From: Levilactobacillus bambusae
GTDB lineage: Bacteria; Bacillota; Bacilli; Lactobacillales; Lactobacillaceae
DNA length: 64,000 nt
Direction: 5' to 3'
Assembly: GCF_003124125.1 (NCBI RefSeq)
Contig: NZ_QCXQ01000002.1
Location: forward strand, 328,747-392,746
The notes under the pieces were generated by a model. It was not told the DNA's origin. It worked only from the letters and a program-made list of their open reading frames with translations, and did not search any database. This document shows, in pieces, positions 34,168-42,967 of the stretch. The position numbers and the translations under genes were made by a program. Within the stretch, counting starts at the first letter, position 1. Every line of letters starts with the position of its first letter.

Positions 34168-35163
34168 ATGGTATACGTTGCAGCAGACAATCGTTATGAA
34201 CAACTCCCAATAAGGCGGGCTGGCCACACTGGCATGCAGCTCCCCCTCTTTTCACTGGGACTCTGGCGCAATTTTGGCAGCGAGGCAGATTACGATAACT
34301 CCCGCCAAACCGTTTTAACCGCGTTTGACCACGGGATTTTCAGCTTTGATCTCGCTAATAATTACGGACCCAAACCCGGGTCCGCTGAAGAAACGTTCGG
34401 TCAGATCATGAGCCATGATCTTCGGCCCTACCGCGATGAACTCGTCGTTTCCACCAAGGCTGGTTTCCCTATGTGGCCCGGTCCTTACGGTAGTGGGGGT
34501 GGCACCCGGAAATATCTGATGAACAGTCTGGACCAAAGTTTGACCCGGCTCCATATGGACTACGTTGATATTTTTTACAGCCACCGGCCAGACCCGGACA
34601 CGGCGTTTGAAGAAACGGCGGAAGCCTTGGCGGACATCGTTCGAAGCGGCAAGGCCCTCTATATCGGAATTTCCAACTACGATACCGATCAAACGAAGGC
34701 CATGGTCAACCTGCTCAAGGAACGTCGGGTTCCCTTTGTCCTCAACCAGTTCTCTTACAACATGCTAAATCAGGAAGCTGAAACCACCGGGCTGTTAGAT
34801 ACCCTAGCTCAAGAAGACGCCGGCTTAATCGCCTACGGACCACTTGCTGAAGGGTTGCTTTCCGACCGTTACTTGGATGGCATCCCATCTGACTTCCCGG
34901 TTCACCGGACCAATAAACGGCTCTTTGAAAACGGGTCAGACGCCCTCGTTAAAAAGCTGAACCAGTTAAACGACTTAGCTAAGAACCGGGGCCAAAGCCT
35001 TTCGCAACTTGCTGAGGCCTGGTTGTTAAAGAGCCACACCGTTACCAGTATCATCCTAGGAACTTCACACACCAACCACCTGTTAGACGACTTAAAGGCC
35101 GTAAATAACCTCGACCTGAGCCAAGACGAACTAACGGAAATTAACCACATTATTAACGACTAA
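34168..35163 (+). CDS. Aldo/keto reductase (YghZ type), palindrome-controlled
   Basis: This 331-aa paralogue of the gene at 9986 has the tetrad in FDLANNYGP (Asp, Tyr), VVSTKAGFPMWPGPYG (Lys) and IFYSHRPDPD (His); ISNYDTDQTK and IILGTSHTNHLLDD bind NADPH. It probably reduces reactive aldehydes or keto compounds. The promoter lies under a 34-bp operator, so it is probably inducible, unlike its paralogue. The regulator is not adjacent; a TetR or MerR protein elsewhere is likely. Confidence 0.9.
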   Translation: MVYVAADNRYEQLPIRRAGHTGMQLPLFSLGLWRNFGSEADYDNSRQTVLTAFDHGIFSFDLANNYGPKPGSAEETFGQIMSHDLRPYRDELVVSTKAGFPMWPGPYGSGGGTRKYLMNSLDQSLTRLHMDYVDIFYSHRPDPDTAFEETAEALADIVRSGKALYIGISNYDTDQTKAMVNLLKERRVPFVLNQFSYNMLNQEAETTGLLDTLAQEDAGLIAYGPLAEGLLSDRYLDGIPSDFPVHRTNKRLFENGSDALVKKLNQLNDLAKNRGQSLSQLAEAWLLKSHTVTSIILGTSHTNHLLDDLKAVNNLDLSQDELTEINHIIND

Positions 35164-35165
35164 CT

Positions 35166-35215
35166 AAAGAAACCGAGTTGCCATCATCATCGATCGGCTA
35201 ACCCGGTTTTTTCGA
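35166..35215 (+). terminator. Terminator of the second aldo/keto reductase
   Basis: AAACCGAGTTGCC pairs with GGCTAACCCGGTTTTTT with one bulge across an ATCATC-rich loop. Confidence 0.8.
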
Positions 35216-35219
35216 TGCC

Positions 35220-35774
35220 TTAAATCCGATTAATGGCATCATCTGCTGCATGGTAACTCTTTCCGGTCTGTTTCATGAACTGCCCGTAACTTCCCGTGGG
35301 ATCACCTACTTGATACCGATAGGTCTTCATTGCCTTCATAAATTTCTGGGCGTTCCGGTAAGTTTTTTGGTCAACGGGGGTGAGATTGACCTTCATTGTC
35401 TTCATGGCTTCCTCGCACCGAGCCCGGTTCCTGGCCTCCTTATCTGTTGTACCGTTGGCTTTTAACGCCATTTTCTCCGCCCGGTAAGCGGCTGTGAGAG
35501 TCCGATACTCCTTCCCGCTAACGGTAATGAGTTGGTGGTTTTTCAGCTGCTTTCTCATCTTAATTGTACTTGTCCCGAGTTGGTTCGAGTAGTCTAAGTA
35601 TCGGATGCCATACTTTTTAAATTGCATTTGTGCGGTTCTAAACCGGTTCCTTTTGGGGGTCATCTGCGTTTCTTGACGGGTTGGTGTCGTTCGTTGCCAA
35701 AAATTATGAATCCCAAATGCACCACCAATAATAAGCACCAGTGCGATTCCAAAAAGAATTCCCTTCTTCATCAA
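35220..35774 (-). CDS. Hypothetical membrane-anchored or secreted protein, 184 aa
   Basis: It has an N-terminal signal/anchor (GILFGIALVLIIGGAFGI, about residues 5-22) followed by a highly basic, Lys/Arg/Gln-rich extracytoplasmic region with a pattern of helical repeats. No lipobox Cys and no domain I can name. The first codon is TTG at 35774 or ATG at 35771. Confidence 0.7.
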   Translation of the reverse strand: MMKKGILFGIALVLIIGGAFGIHNFWQRTTPTRQETQMTPKRNRFRTAQMQFKKYGIRYLDYSNQLGTSTIKMRKQLKNHQLITVSGKEYRTLTAAYRAEKMALKANGTTDKEARNRARCEEAMKTMKVNLTPVDQKTYRNAQKFMKAMKTYRYQVGDPTGSYGQFMKQTGKSYHAADDAINRI

Positions 35775-35841
35775 ACTTTCATCCCCCTAAAGTAGTCATC
35801 CCTATTCTACCAAACTTCCTGTGTTTCTGACGCTAGACAAC

Positions 35842-35894
35842 AAAATCGGGCCGCTAAACTTTGGTTGTTCACCATCGTTTAGCGGCTCGATTTT
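35842..35894 (-). terminator. Terminator of the small two-helix membrane gene
   Basis: AAAATCGGGCCGCTAAAC pairs with GTTTAGCGGCTCGATTTT and directly follows the small gene's stop on the minus strand. Confidence 0.85.
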
Positions 35895-36070
35895 TACCGT
35901 CTGACTAATTCTACCACTGCAATAATTGCCCCCACGACAATGCAGGCAATGGCGCCACCAAGGACGATAGACGATACCTTTAGCGCCTCCATCGACATGA
36001 GTTGTTCGCTTAATAGGCCGAGCAAAATTCCTACCGCCCCAATTCCTAACGGCCACCGAAATCGATTCAT
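35894..36070 (-). CDS. Small two-helix membrane protein, 58 aa
   Basis: The ATG at 36068-36070 follows a perfect GGAGG with 8-nt spacing and opens a 58-codon frame. The product has two hydrophobic segments (PLGIGAVGILLGLL and IVLGGAIACIVVGAIIAVV) joined by a short SEQLMSMEALKVSS loop, with basic ends (MNRFR, LVRR). It has its own terminator, so it is very likely a real gene. Function unknown. Confidence 0.75.
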   Translation of the reverse strand: MNRFRWPLGIGAVGILLGLLSEQLMSMEALKVSSIVLGGAIACIVVGAIIAVVELVRR

Positions 36071-36165
36071 AACTACGGCCTCCCTATTTTCTCAATAGTC
36101 TTAGTATACGAGAAAACGGGATGGGGTGTTGGAATCATGCACCGAATTTAAGAAGAACTTTGGTT

Positions 36166-38763
36166 TTAGTCCACCGACTTTAAGGCCCCGAGCATATCAA
36201 TCCGGCGAATTTGTTTTGCCATCACAACCATCACCAGAACTAAAAACAGCAGGGTAATGACCGTTGACACCATGAAATTAGCGGGGTGGAGGGATAATTG
36301 CGCCATGGCCATTTCGGGTGGTAACACCGTCATAATGTAGGCGTGCAACCAATCCCCTAGACCGTAACCAATCAAAATCCCGACTAGGGTTAAGATAATC
36401 GTTTCCCTGAAGATGTACAGGTCAACTTCATTTGGATAAAAGCCTAAGACCTTTAACGTCGCTAACTCGCGAATCCGTTCCGATACGTTGACGTAGGTCA
36501 AGGTAAACAGAACCACAAACGCCAAGACGGATGACGCCACAATCAGGATCAAAACCACCTGATTTAAGCCCGTTAACACGGTTTCAATCATTTGTTTGGC
36601 GTCGTTGGATTCCACTACGGTTTCGGAAGCCGACTGGCGGGTTAATCGTCGGGCCATCTGGTTAATTGTGGCCGACCGGCGGTTCTTCAGCTGAATCATC
36701 TGGGCGTTAGGGACGAATTTCTGGTCAAAAATCCGGCGATATTCATGCGGCCCCATCACGAGATCATGGCCCATGTACATTTCCGCAATCCCAGCGACCT
36801 TAACGTGGTAGGCATGCCCCGTAGCTGATTTGAACGTGAAGGTATCGCCTTGTTTGAGGTTAAACAGTTTCGCCAGCTTCTGCGTCACAATCACCCCATT
36901 TTGCGGAATGGTTAACTGACGGTGAGTGGTGGCCGAACGAAGCGACAGCTGTTGACTAAACTGCTGCTCATTTTGGGGAACTAAAAGTGAAATGCTTTGA
37001 TTATCAAGCAGGGTCGAATTTTTAGCGGTCACCGTTTCCGTATATAGACCGGTCGATCGTTTAACCTGACTCGATTTTTGAGCCGTCTTAAGGTACTGAT
37101 CCTTAGCCGAGCTATCGGGATTATAGACCCCAATCAAATCATAATGGACGATATCACGGTATTGAACCGTCACAATGTTATTGAGTGAATCCCGAATCCC
37201 AAAGGCCGTAATCAATAGAGCAACGCAGGCCGCCACCCCGGATAGCGTCATCAGCATCCGACCCTTATACCGGAAGAGGTTCCGAGCGGTTACCTTGTGG
37301 GAAAAGGAGAGGCGCCGCCAAAACCAAGTCCACCGTTCCAATAAAATTCGTGAGCCACCCTTCGGCGGTTTCGGCAGCATGAGTTGGGCGGCCTGCTCCT
37401 TCAGTGCCGGATAAGCACTCGACCAAATGGCAGCCAAAATGCAGCCCAGAGCCAACAGACCGGCAACTCCGATGACGCCCCAGTGAGTCTGCAATTGGAG
37501 CGAACCGTAGTTAAAGTCCGCCGTGTAGGCCCGGTAAATCGCCCGCGGTAAGAAGGTGCTCCCTAGGTAGGCCCCGACAACGGTTCCCAGGACGGCGCTC
37601 AAAATTCCGTAGGTCAAAAAGGAAAAGACTGATTCTGATTTAGAGTACCCCAGGGCCCGGAACGTGCCCATTTCCGTGCGTTTCTCGGCAACCATGTGCT
37701 GCATGGTCGTGAAGCAGACCAGAATGGCTACCGCAAAGAAGAAGATGGGAAAACTGTCTGATAAAACGTCAACCCGTTGGGCGTTGGCCCCCATCGCACT
37801 GTATCCCGCATTATAGTCATTCCGACTCTTAATGGGGTAGGTAATCGCCCGAATGCTTTGGCGTTGTGATGTCGCTGATTTCAGACCCTTCTGAAGCTGC
37901 TTGATCTGTTGATTTTTGGCTGGTTGTTGCCCCGCTAACGTTAGCTGCTGCGTCAGCAGAGTTAACTGCGTTTGCCCCTGTTTAACCTGTTGATTCACGT
38001 CAGACAGTAACTGATTTCGGCGCAGCTTAGCCCGATGGTTCAAAAAGGGCTGAATTTCTGTAATTTGGTGATTAACACCGTCTTCATAGGTCTTAGAGTA
38101 TGCCTGCCCCGTGACGGGCTTAAAGTTCACGCGAGCTAAGTTCGGGGTTTGGGACGTAAAACTACCCTTAGGAACGACAGCAAACGTTGTGAGCTGCCCC
38201 GTCGAAAGACTGGTTGTCCCCAGGTTCTCCTTCCGGGTAAACTCACTTGACTTGACGAATCCCGTTACCTTAAACCGGCGTTGTGCTAGTCGTGCCGGCT
38301 TGCTGTTCTTCGTTTTACCGTCTAGCGTAATCGTTTGGCCCACCCGATAAGTCTTTTCCAGCTGGGTTCCAAGCGCAATTTCATTTTGCTTTTTGGGGAG
38401 GTGACCCGAGACCACCGTTACCGTGGACAATGTTTTAGGGGTTGAGAGGACCCGAACCGCCCGGCCCTTAAGTTGGACATCCGTCATTTGACCAAATCGC
38501 ACCGTCTTCACGCTGCTTCTTTGCCGGATTGCCTTCTGATCGGCCCCTGTAAAGCCGACTGGTGAGGTTATTTGAGCGTCCGCCAGATTCTCCTTTTGGT
38601 ATTCAGAAATGGCCGTTTCCCGCATGTCGGGCCCAGTTGATTTAAGGCCGACAATCACGAAAACCCCCAGCCCAAGTAGAATTGCAATGGAAAAAAACCT
38701 GGCCAGTGAACCCTTAAGTTCACGCCACGTATTGAGTAAAAGCAATCTTTTCGTCATTTTCAT
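36166..38763 (-). CDS. ABC transporter permease, FtsX/MacB type (large)
   Basis: This 865-aa permease has an N-terminal membrane helix (FFSIAILLGLGVFVIVG), a large extracytoplasmic domain (residues about 50-330) with a coiled-coil-like Gln-rich stretch (LLTQQLTLAGQQPAKNQQ), an FtsX core (about 335-465), a second extracytoplasmic domain, and a C-terminal FtsX core (about 735-860). It is a double-FtsX permease of the kind that exports peptides or lipids. It begins 3 nt after the ATPase stop. A divergent TetR regulator suggests an inducible efflux or stress system. Confidence 0.9.
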   Translation of the reverse strand: MKMTKRLLLLNTWRELKGSLARFFSIAILLGLGVFVIVGLKSTGPDMRETAISEYQKENLADAQITSPVGFTGADQKAIRQRSSVKTVRFGQMTDVQLKGRAVRVLSTPKTLSTVTVVSGHLPKKQNEIALGTQLEKTYRVGQTITLDGKTKNSKPARLAQRRFKVTGFVKSSEFTRKENLGTTSLSTGQLTTFAVVPKGSFTSQTPNLARVNFKPVTGQAYSKTYEDGVNHQITEIQPFLNHRAKLRRNQLLSDVNQQVKQGQTQLTLLTQQLTLAGQQPAKNQQIKQLQKGLKSATSQRQSIRAITYPIKSRNDYNAGYSAMGANAQRVDVLSDSFPIFFFAVAILVCFTTMQHMVAEKRTEMGTFRALGYSKSESVFSFLTYGILSAVLGTVVGAYLGSTFLPRAIYRAYTADFNYGSLQLQTHWGVIGVAGLLALGCILAAIWSSAYPALKEQAAQLMLPKPPKGGSRILLERWTWFWRRLSFSHKVTARNLFRYKGRMLMTLSGVAACVALLITAFGIRDSLNNIVTVQYRDIVHYDLIGVYNPDSSAKDQYLKTAQKSSQVKRSTGLYTETVTAKNSTLLDNQSISLLVPQNEQQFSQQLSLRSATTHRQLTIPQNGVIVTQKLAKLFNLKQGDTFTFKSATGHAYHVKVAGIAEMYMGHDLVMGPHEYRRIFDQKFVPNAQMIQLKNRRSATINQMARRLTRQSASETVVESNDAKQMIETVLTGLNQVVLILIVASSVLAFVVLFTLTYVNVSERIRELATLKVLGFYPNEVDLYIFRETIILTLVGILIGYGLGDWLHAYIMTVLPPEMAMAQLSLHPANFMVSTVITLLFLVLVMVVMAKQIRRIDMLGALKSVD

Positions 38764-38766
38764 CGC

Positions 38767-39471
38767 CTACCATTCCAATGTTTCAACGGATACGGGATGG
38801 GCATTGAAGGACTCTTCCTTGATCTTTCCGTCCACAATTTCTAAGACGTGATCCGCCATCGGTTTAATCAACCCGTTGTGCGTCACGATGATCGCATTCT
38901 TTCCCGACTGATGGGCAAAGTCCTGAATCAACTTTAAGACGTGCTTCCCCGTTTGGTAGTCCAAAGCCCCAGTCGGCTCGTCACATAACAGCAGGAGTGG
39001 ATTCTTCGCAATTGCCCGCGCAATGGCAACCCGCTGCTGTTCGCCCCCGGAAAGCTGGGCCGGAAAGTTATTTAACCGCTCTCCCAGCCCGACGTTTTGC
39101 AATGTTGTGACGGGATCCAAAGCATCAGGGGCAATTTCAGACGCCAACTGAACGTTTTCAACGGCAGTCAAATTAGGCACCAAGTTATAAAATTGAAACA
39201 CAAAACCAATTTCATGCCGCCGGTACGTCGTGAGCTGCCGGTTAGTAGCGTGGGATAAATCTTGGCCAGCTACGACTACCTGACCGCTTGTAGCGGTGTC
39301 CATGCCGCCTAAAATATCCAGGAGCGTCGATTTCCCGGCCCCCGATTCCCCCACAATAATGGTCAATTCGCCCTTGGGAATCGTGAAACTGATGTCCTTG
39401 TTAGCCGTGACCGCGTTTTCGCCGCTTCCGTAAGTCTTCGTCAAATCCTTAACTACAATAAAATCACTCAT
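38767..39471 (-). CDS. ABC transporter ATP-binding protein (MacB/LolD type)
   Basis: This 234-aa ATPase has Walker [11 protein letters not shown]-loop [18 protein letters not shown], signature [14 protein letters not shown], and Walker [13 protein letters not shown] with a downstream His switch (IIVTHN). It pairs with the FtsX permease immediately downstream. All catalytic motifs are intact. Confidence 0.94.
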   Translation of the reverse strand: MSDFIVVKDLTKTYGSGENAVTANKDISFTIPKGELTIIVGESGAGKSTLLDILGGMDTATSGQVVVAGQDLSHATNRQLTTYRRHEIGFVFQFYNLVPNLTAVENVQLASEIAPDALDPVTTLQNVGLGERLNNFPAQLSGGEQQRVAIARAIAKNPLLLLCDEPTGALDYQTGKHVLKLIQDFAHQSGKNAIIVTHNGLIKPMADHVLEIVDGKIKEESFNAHPVSVETLEW

Positions 39472-39544
39472 TCTTTCACCTCATTAACTCAGTCTTTACC
39501 CACTAGGATAAAACCGGGAGCGGGGTAAAAACAATCATCAAAAA

Positions 39545-39559
39545 GCAACAAAGTGTTGC
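39545..39559. promoter_or_regulatory. Candidate TetR operator in the divergent ABC/TetR region
   Basis: GCAACA-AAG-TGTTGC is a 15-bp dyad in the 132-bp divergent region and overlaps a possible -35 (TTGCAT) of the TetR gene. It could control both directions. Confidence 0.5.
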
Positions 39560-39603
39560 ATTAAAAAATAAATTTGGCAAAATGAAGTAAAGGAGTGGTG
39601 ACA

Positions 39604-40242
39604 ATGGCCCCCAATAATCGGAAAGTCGAAAAAACTCAAGCGGCAATTCAAGCCGCCCTCATCCAGATCATCGATACCCAGGGGTTAAACAAACTCACCG
39701 TGGCAGGAATTACCCATCTAGCGCACATCAACCGAAGTACGTTTTATCATCACTACATTGATAAATATGATCTCGTTGAAAAAACGGAGCAGGGCTACCT
39801 TACCCTACTGAATGACTCACTTGATCGTTACCTCACTGAACCCCTCAACCTCTTAGTCCTTGATTCAATGAACAGCGACCGGCTAACCCACCTGATCCTT
39901 CAAATGACCACCTATATTGATCAGGGGCAAAATTTTGATTTAGCGCGGGTTCTCACCGGGCCTAAGGGCGATCCCGCATTTGTGGTCGAGATTAAGACGA
40001 TGATCCAACGGCACTTAGCCCTGCCCATGGAAACCCAAACTCCGGAGGGTGTTCCGGCTAGTTTTATTCAGGACTACATCCTCGATGGCATCCTGAGTAT
40101 CGTTTTAACCTGGTTGCAATCGGTCCCCCGTTTACCCGTCACGACCGTCACTAATATGCTGCTGATCACCCGGTTCCAATCAACTTCCAGCATTCTGGCC
40201 CGTTTGCAAGCTAACCAAAAGCCCCACAAAAATCAGGGTTAA
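39604..40242 (+). CDS. TetR-family regulator, divergent from the ABC exporter
   Basis: This 212-aa protein has a TetR helix-turn-helix in residues 8-55 (ALIQIIDTQGLNKLTVAGIT, INRSTFYHHYIDKYDLVE) and a helical effector domain. The ATG at 39604 has AGGAG 8 nt upstream. Divergence suggests it represses the ABC exporter and itself. Confidence 0.85.
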   Translation: MAPNNRKVEKTQAAIQAALIQIIDTQGLNKLTVAGITHLAHINRSTFYHHYIDKYDLVEKTEQGYLTLLNDSLDRYLTEPLNLLVLDSMNSDRLTHLILQMTTYIDQGQNFDLARVLTGPKGDPAFVVEIKTMIQRHLALPMETQTPEGVPASFIQDYILDGILSIVLTWLQSVPRLPVTTVTNMLLITRFQSTSSILARLQANQKPHKNQG

Positions 40243-40391
40243 ACGGGTCCGTCATGTTTTCATAATCTTTCACTGGATTTTGAAACAATGTTGTAAATTG
40301 GTCGTTACCGGTTTGCCACACAAACATGGCATACTATCCCTCGTTGCTTATTTATATTATGAATTAATCAAATAGGGGGATTTTTATCTTA

Positions 40392-41078
40392 ATGAAATTA
40401 TCAATCCGTAACACCTTCGTAGGTTTTGCTACCGCCTTGACTTTAACTGCCGTTGGTTTCAACACCACAACGGAAAACGCCGAAGCTGCATCCTATAAAA
40501 AGTCTGCGGACGTTTCAGAGTTCCAGGGGGATATTAACTGGAAAAAGGCTGCCAAGCAGCTTGATTTTGTCATTACTCGGGTTCAAGCTGGTAACCCAGG
40601 GGATACCAACTACCACTATGATACGAAGTCCAAGGAAAACGCCAAGGGTGCCCGCGATAACGGGCTACCATTAGGTCAATATGAATACTCACAATTTACG
40701 AGCGTTAAAGACGCTAAGCAGGAAGCCAAAAGTTTCTATCAGCACGCCGATAAAAATGCAAAATTCTACGTTTTAGATAACGAAAGTCGGTCGACCGATA
40801 ACGGAAGTGAACGTGACTTCGTTAAGGCCTGGGCCGCTCAAATGAAGAAATTAACTGACAAACCGCTGGTCTACTACTCCAGCGAAAGCTTTGCCAAGGA
40901 TAACAACATTGATACGAGTGCCTTTAACGGTAACTGGATCGCAAACTACTCCGAAAAGCCCAGCAGCAAGACTGATCTGTGGCAGTATAGTAGCGAGGGA
41001 ACCGTTGATGGAATTGACGGTAACGTCGATATGGATACCACGCTAAACACTAAGACGGTTAACAGCTGGTTCAAGTAA
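40392..41078 (+). CDS. Secreted GH25 lysozyme-like muramidase
   Basis: This 228-aa secreted protein has a Sec signal peptide (residues 1-33, basic MKLSIRN start, hydrophobic core, probable cleavage after AEA). A GH25 domain fills the rest: DVSEFQGDINW, ITRVQAG, GQYEYSQF, FYVLDNES (catalytic Asp/Glu pair) and the closing WQYSSEGTVDGIDGNVDMD. It cleaves muramyl bonds of peptidoglycan. No separate wall-binding domain is present. Confidence 0.92.
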   Translation: MKLSIRNTFVGFATALTLTAVGFNTTTENAEAASYKKSADVSEFQGDINWKKAAKQLDFVITRVQAGNPGDTNYHYDTKSKENAKGARDNGLPLGQYEYSQFTSVKDAKQEAKSFYQHADKNAKFYVLDNESRSTDNGSERDFVKAWAAQMKKLTDKPLVYYSSESFAKDNNIDTSAFNGNWIANYSEKPSSKTDLWQYSSEGTVDGIDGNVDMDTTLNTKTVNSWFK

Positions 41079-41087
41079 TCAAAAAAT

Positions 41088-41137
41088 AAAAAAGGTCACA
41101 ATAGTTCCCTCATGGGAAGCATTGTGACCCTTTTTTT
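41088..41137. terminator. Terminator between GH25 and GNAT genes
   Basis: AAAAAAGGTCACAAT pairs with ATTGTGACCCTTTTTTT; it ends the convergent genes and touches the GNAT stop. Confidence 0.9.
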
Positions 41138-41684
41138 ATTGGACCTTACTCCAAATGACGTCATCGACGAAATCGCCTTGGAAGTACCGGTGATTTCTCA
41201 AAACGCCCTCTTCTTGCATCCCAACGTGTTGAAGCACGCGTCCTGATGCAGCATTGCGTACATCGTATCGGCCTTGCACCCGAACTAGCTTCAGTTCATT
41301 CATTCCTAAGTCTAACACACACTGGGCCGCCTCCGACGCGTATCCCTGGTGCCAAAAATCACGGTTAATTAAATAACCAATTTCCCCCGAAACATTGTAA
41401 TCATCAACTTGAAGTTCCACGTAACCAATCAATTGATGGGTCGCCTTTAACTCGACTCCCCACTTCCCCGCTGGATCATCCACAAAATAGCTTGAGATCA
41501 TCCGTAAGACTGGTTCCTGTGACGGATACGGTAAAAAACTGTATTGCACGGTTTCCGGGTCGCTTGCAAACTGATAAAAATCAGCGACGTCCCGTTCCGA
41601 AATGGTCACCGGCCGTAAAATCAACCGATCCGTTTCTAATTCCGTAAAGTGTAGCAACGTGGTTCTTAATGGTTGTGATTTCAT
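41136..41684 (-). CDS. RimJ/RimL-type GNAT acetyltransferase
   Basis: This 182-aa protein has ELETDRLILRPVT at the start, GEIGYLINRDFWHQGYASEA (acetyl-CoA loop, split over residues about 100-119) and VQGRYDVRNAASGRVLQHVG, the pattern of ribosomal-protein or aminoglycoside-like acetyltransferases. The ATG at 41684 follows GGGGGAGG; an upstream in-frame ATG is unsupported. Confidence 0.86.
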   Translation of the reverse strand: MKSQPLRTTLLHFTELETDRLILRPVTISERDVADFYQFASDPETVQYSFLPYPSQEPVLRMISSYFVDDPAGKWGVELKATHQLIGYVELQVDDYNVSGEIGYLINRDFWHQGYASEAAQCVLDLGMNELKLVRVQGRYDVRNAASGRVLQHVGMQEEGVLRNHRYFQGDFVDDVIWSKVQ

Positions 41685-41793
41685 ATTTTCCTCCCCCTTT
41701 GATTCCATTGTACCCCGGTTTGAAACCAAATTGCGTGCGTTTTCTAAAAAAATTGACTATTCTAAGGTAATAAGACGAATGGAGGTTTTTTTC

Positions 41794-42441
41794 ATGAAAA
41801 TATTTGTGATTGGCGCACATGGTCAGGTCGGTCAGCTGCTGACTCAAAAGCTGGCTCACCTCGGTAATGACGTCTATGCTGGCATTCGAAAGGCTGATGA
41901 AGCGGGAACCATTGAAAAGTTAGGCGGCATTCCCGTTCAGTTTGATCTCATGGGATCCATTCAGCAAATGGCAACCACCATTGCTGGGACCGGCGCCCAG
42001 GCGATTATTTTTACTGCGGGTTCCGGTGGTAGCACGGACGGGGACGCGACCCTCAACATTGACTTAGACGGTGCCGTACGAAGCATGGAAGCAGCAGAAC
42101 TTGACGGCATCAAGCGCTACCTGATTGTTAGTGCCATGGGGACCGACGACCGGGAGTTCTGGGAAAAATCGGGCATCCGTTCCTACTACGTTGCCAAGTA
42201 CTACGCCGACCAGTGGTTAATGCACCGTACCGACCTGGAATACACCATTCTGCGGCCCGGGATTTTAACCAACGACGCCCCAACGGATAAGATTGAAGTG
42301 GATCCAGCTCCGGACGCTGATAAACACGTCACGAGAAGCGACGTGGCCTCCGTAGCTGCAGCAGCCCTCAACGATCCTAACACAATTGGTAAAATCATTA
42401 CGTTTGCTAACGGGAACGTTCCAATTAGCGAACTCATCTAA
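41794..42441 (+). CDS. NAD(P)-binding atypical SDR (YwnB/NmrA-like)
   Basis: This 215-aa Rossmann protein has KIFVIGAHGQVGQLLTQKLA (GxxGxxG) at the N-terminus, FTAGSGGSTDG, YLIVSAMGTDD and TILRPGILTND, all typical of the SDR_a5 group. No known substrate. The ATG at 41794 follows GGAGG. Confidence 0.87.
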   Translation: MKIFVIGAHGQVGQLLTQKLAHLGNDVYAGIRKADEAGTIEKLGGIPVQFDLMGSIQQMATTIAGTGAQAIIFTAGSGGSTDGDATLNIDLDGAVRSMEAAELDGIKRYLIVSAMGTDDREFWEKSGIRSYYVAKYYADQWLMHRTDLEYTILRPGILTNDAPTDKIEVDPAPDADKHVTRSDVASVAAAALNDPNTIGKIITFANGNVPISELI

Positions 42442-42457
42442 TTGAAATTAGTAACTT

Positions 42458-42505
42458 AAAGGGGCCTACCCAAAATGGAAATTTCCATCTTGGGCAGGCC
42501 CTTTC
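42458..42505. terminator. Terminator between SDR-like and usp genes
   Basis: AAAGGGGCCTACCCAAAATGG pairs (one mismatch) with CCATCTTGGGCAGGCCCTTT across an A/T loop; suits both convergent genes. Confidence 0.88.
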
Positions 42506-42516
42506 TAATTAATCGA

Positions 42517-42951
42517 CTATTTCCGAATCACCATGACGGATATCGGAGCATATTTTGACATATAAGCGGCTTGACTTCCCAACCGTTTTGAAATGCCGGT
42601 TTTTGATTCGGAGCCAATGACAAGCAGATCGGGTTGGATGTGGGGAATGACTTCCTTCACGATGGTTTCGCCTGCGTTCCCTTCGGCAACCACGGTGCTA
42701 ACCTTCTTAACCCCAGCCTCCTCGGCTTGTTTTTGGTAGCTTTGGACGTGTTCAACTAAATCATCACGTTTACCATGAATATAGTCATCATCCAAAACCT
42801 GAAACACATTCATCTCGTCGTTTTCTAGTACCGATACAATGACTAATTCGATATCATCGCGGATTGCCCGATGAATCGCATATTTAAACGCTAGAATTGC
42901 ATCTTCTGAATCATCGACACCGACTAAAACTCTCTTAAAGTATGGTTCCAT
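42517..42951 (-). CDS. Universal stress protein (UspA family)
   Basis: This 144-aa cytoplasmic protein starts KRVLVGVDDSEDAILAF and ends with the ATP-binding VIGSESKTGISKRLGSQAAY. The ATG at 42951 has GAGGAG 8 nt upstream. It follows mntH by 16 nt and is probably co-transcribed, linking a stress protein to Mn uptake. Confidence 0.9.
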   Translation of the reverse strand: MEPYFKRVLVGVDDSEDAILAFKYAIHRAIRDDIELVIVSVLENDEMNVFQVLDDDYIHGKRDDLVEHVQSYQKQAEEAGVKKVSTVVAEGNAGETIVKEVIPHIQPDLLVIGSESKTGISKRLGSQAAYMSKYAPISVMVIRK

Positions 42952-42967
42952 CTTCTCCACTCCTCAT

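Noticed and set aside
35802-36056. 84-residue open frame on the minus strand
   Set aside because: It is out of frame with the well-supported 58-aa membrane gene (GGAGG at 8 nt) and has an Arg/Cys/Trp-rich composition typical of a shadow frame.
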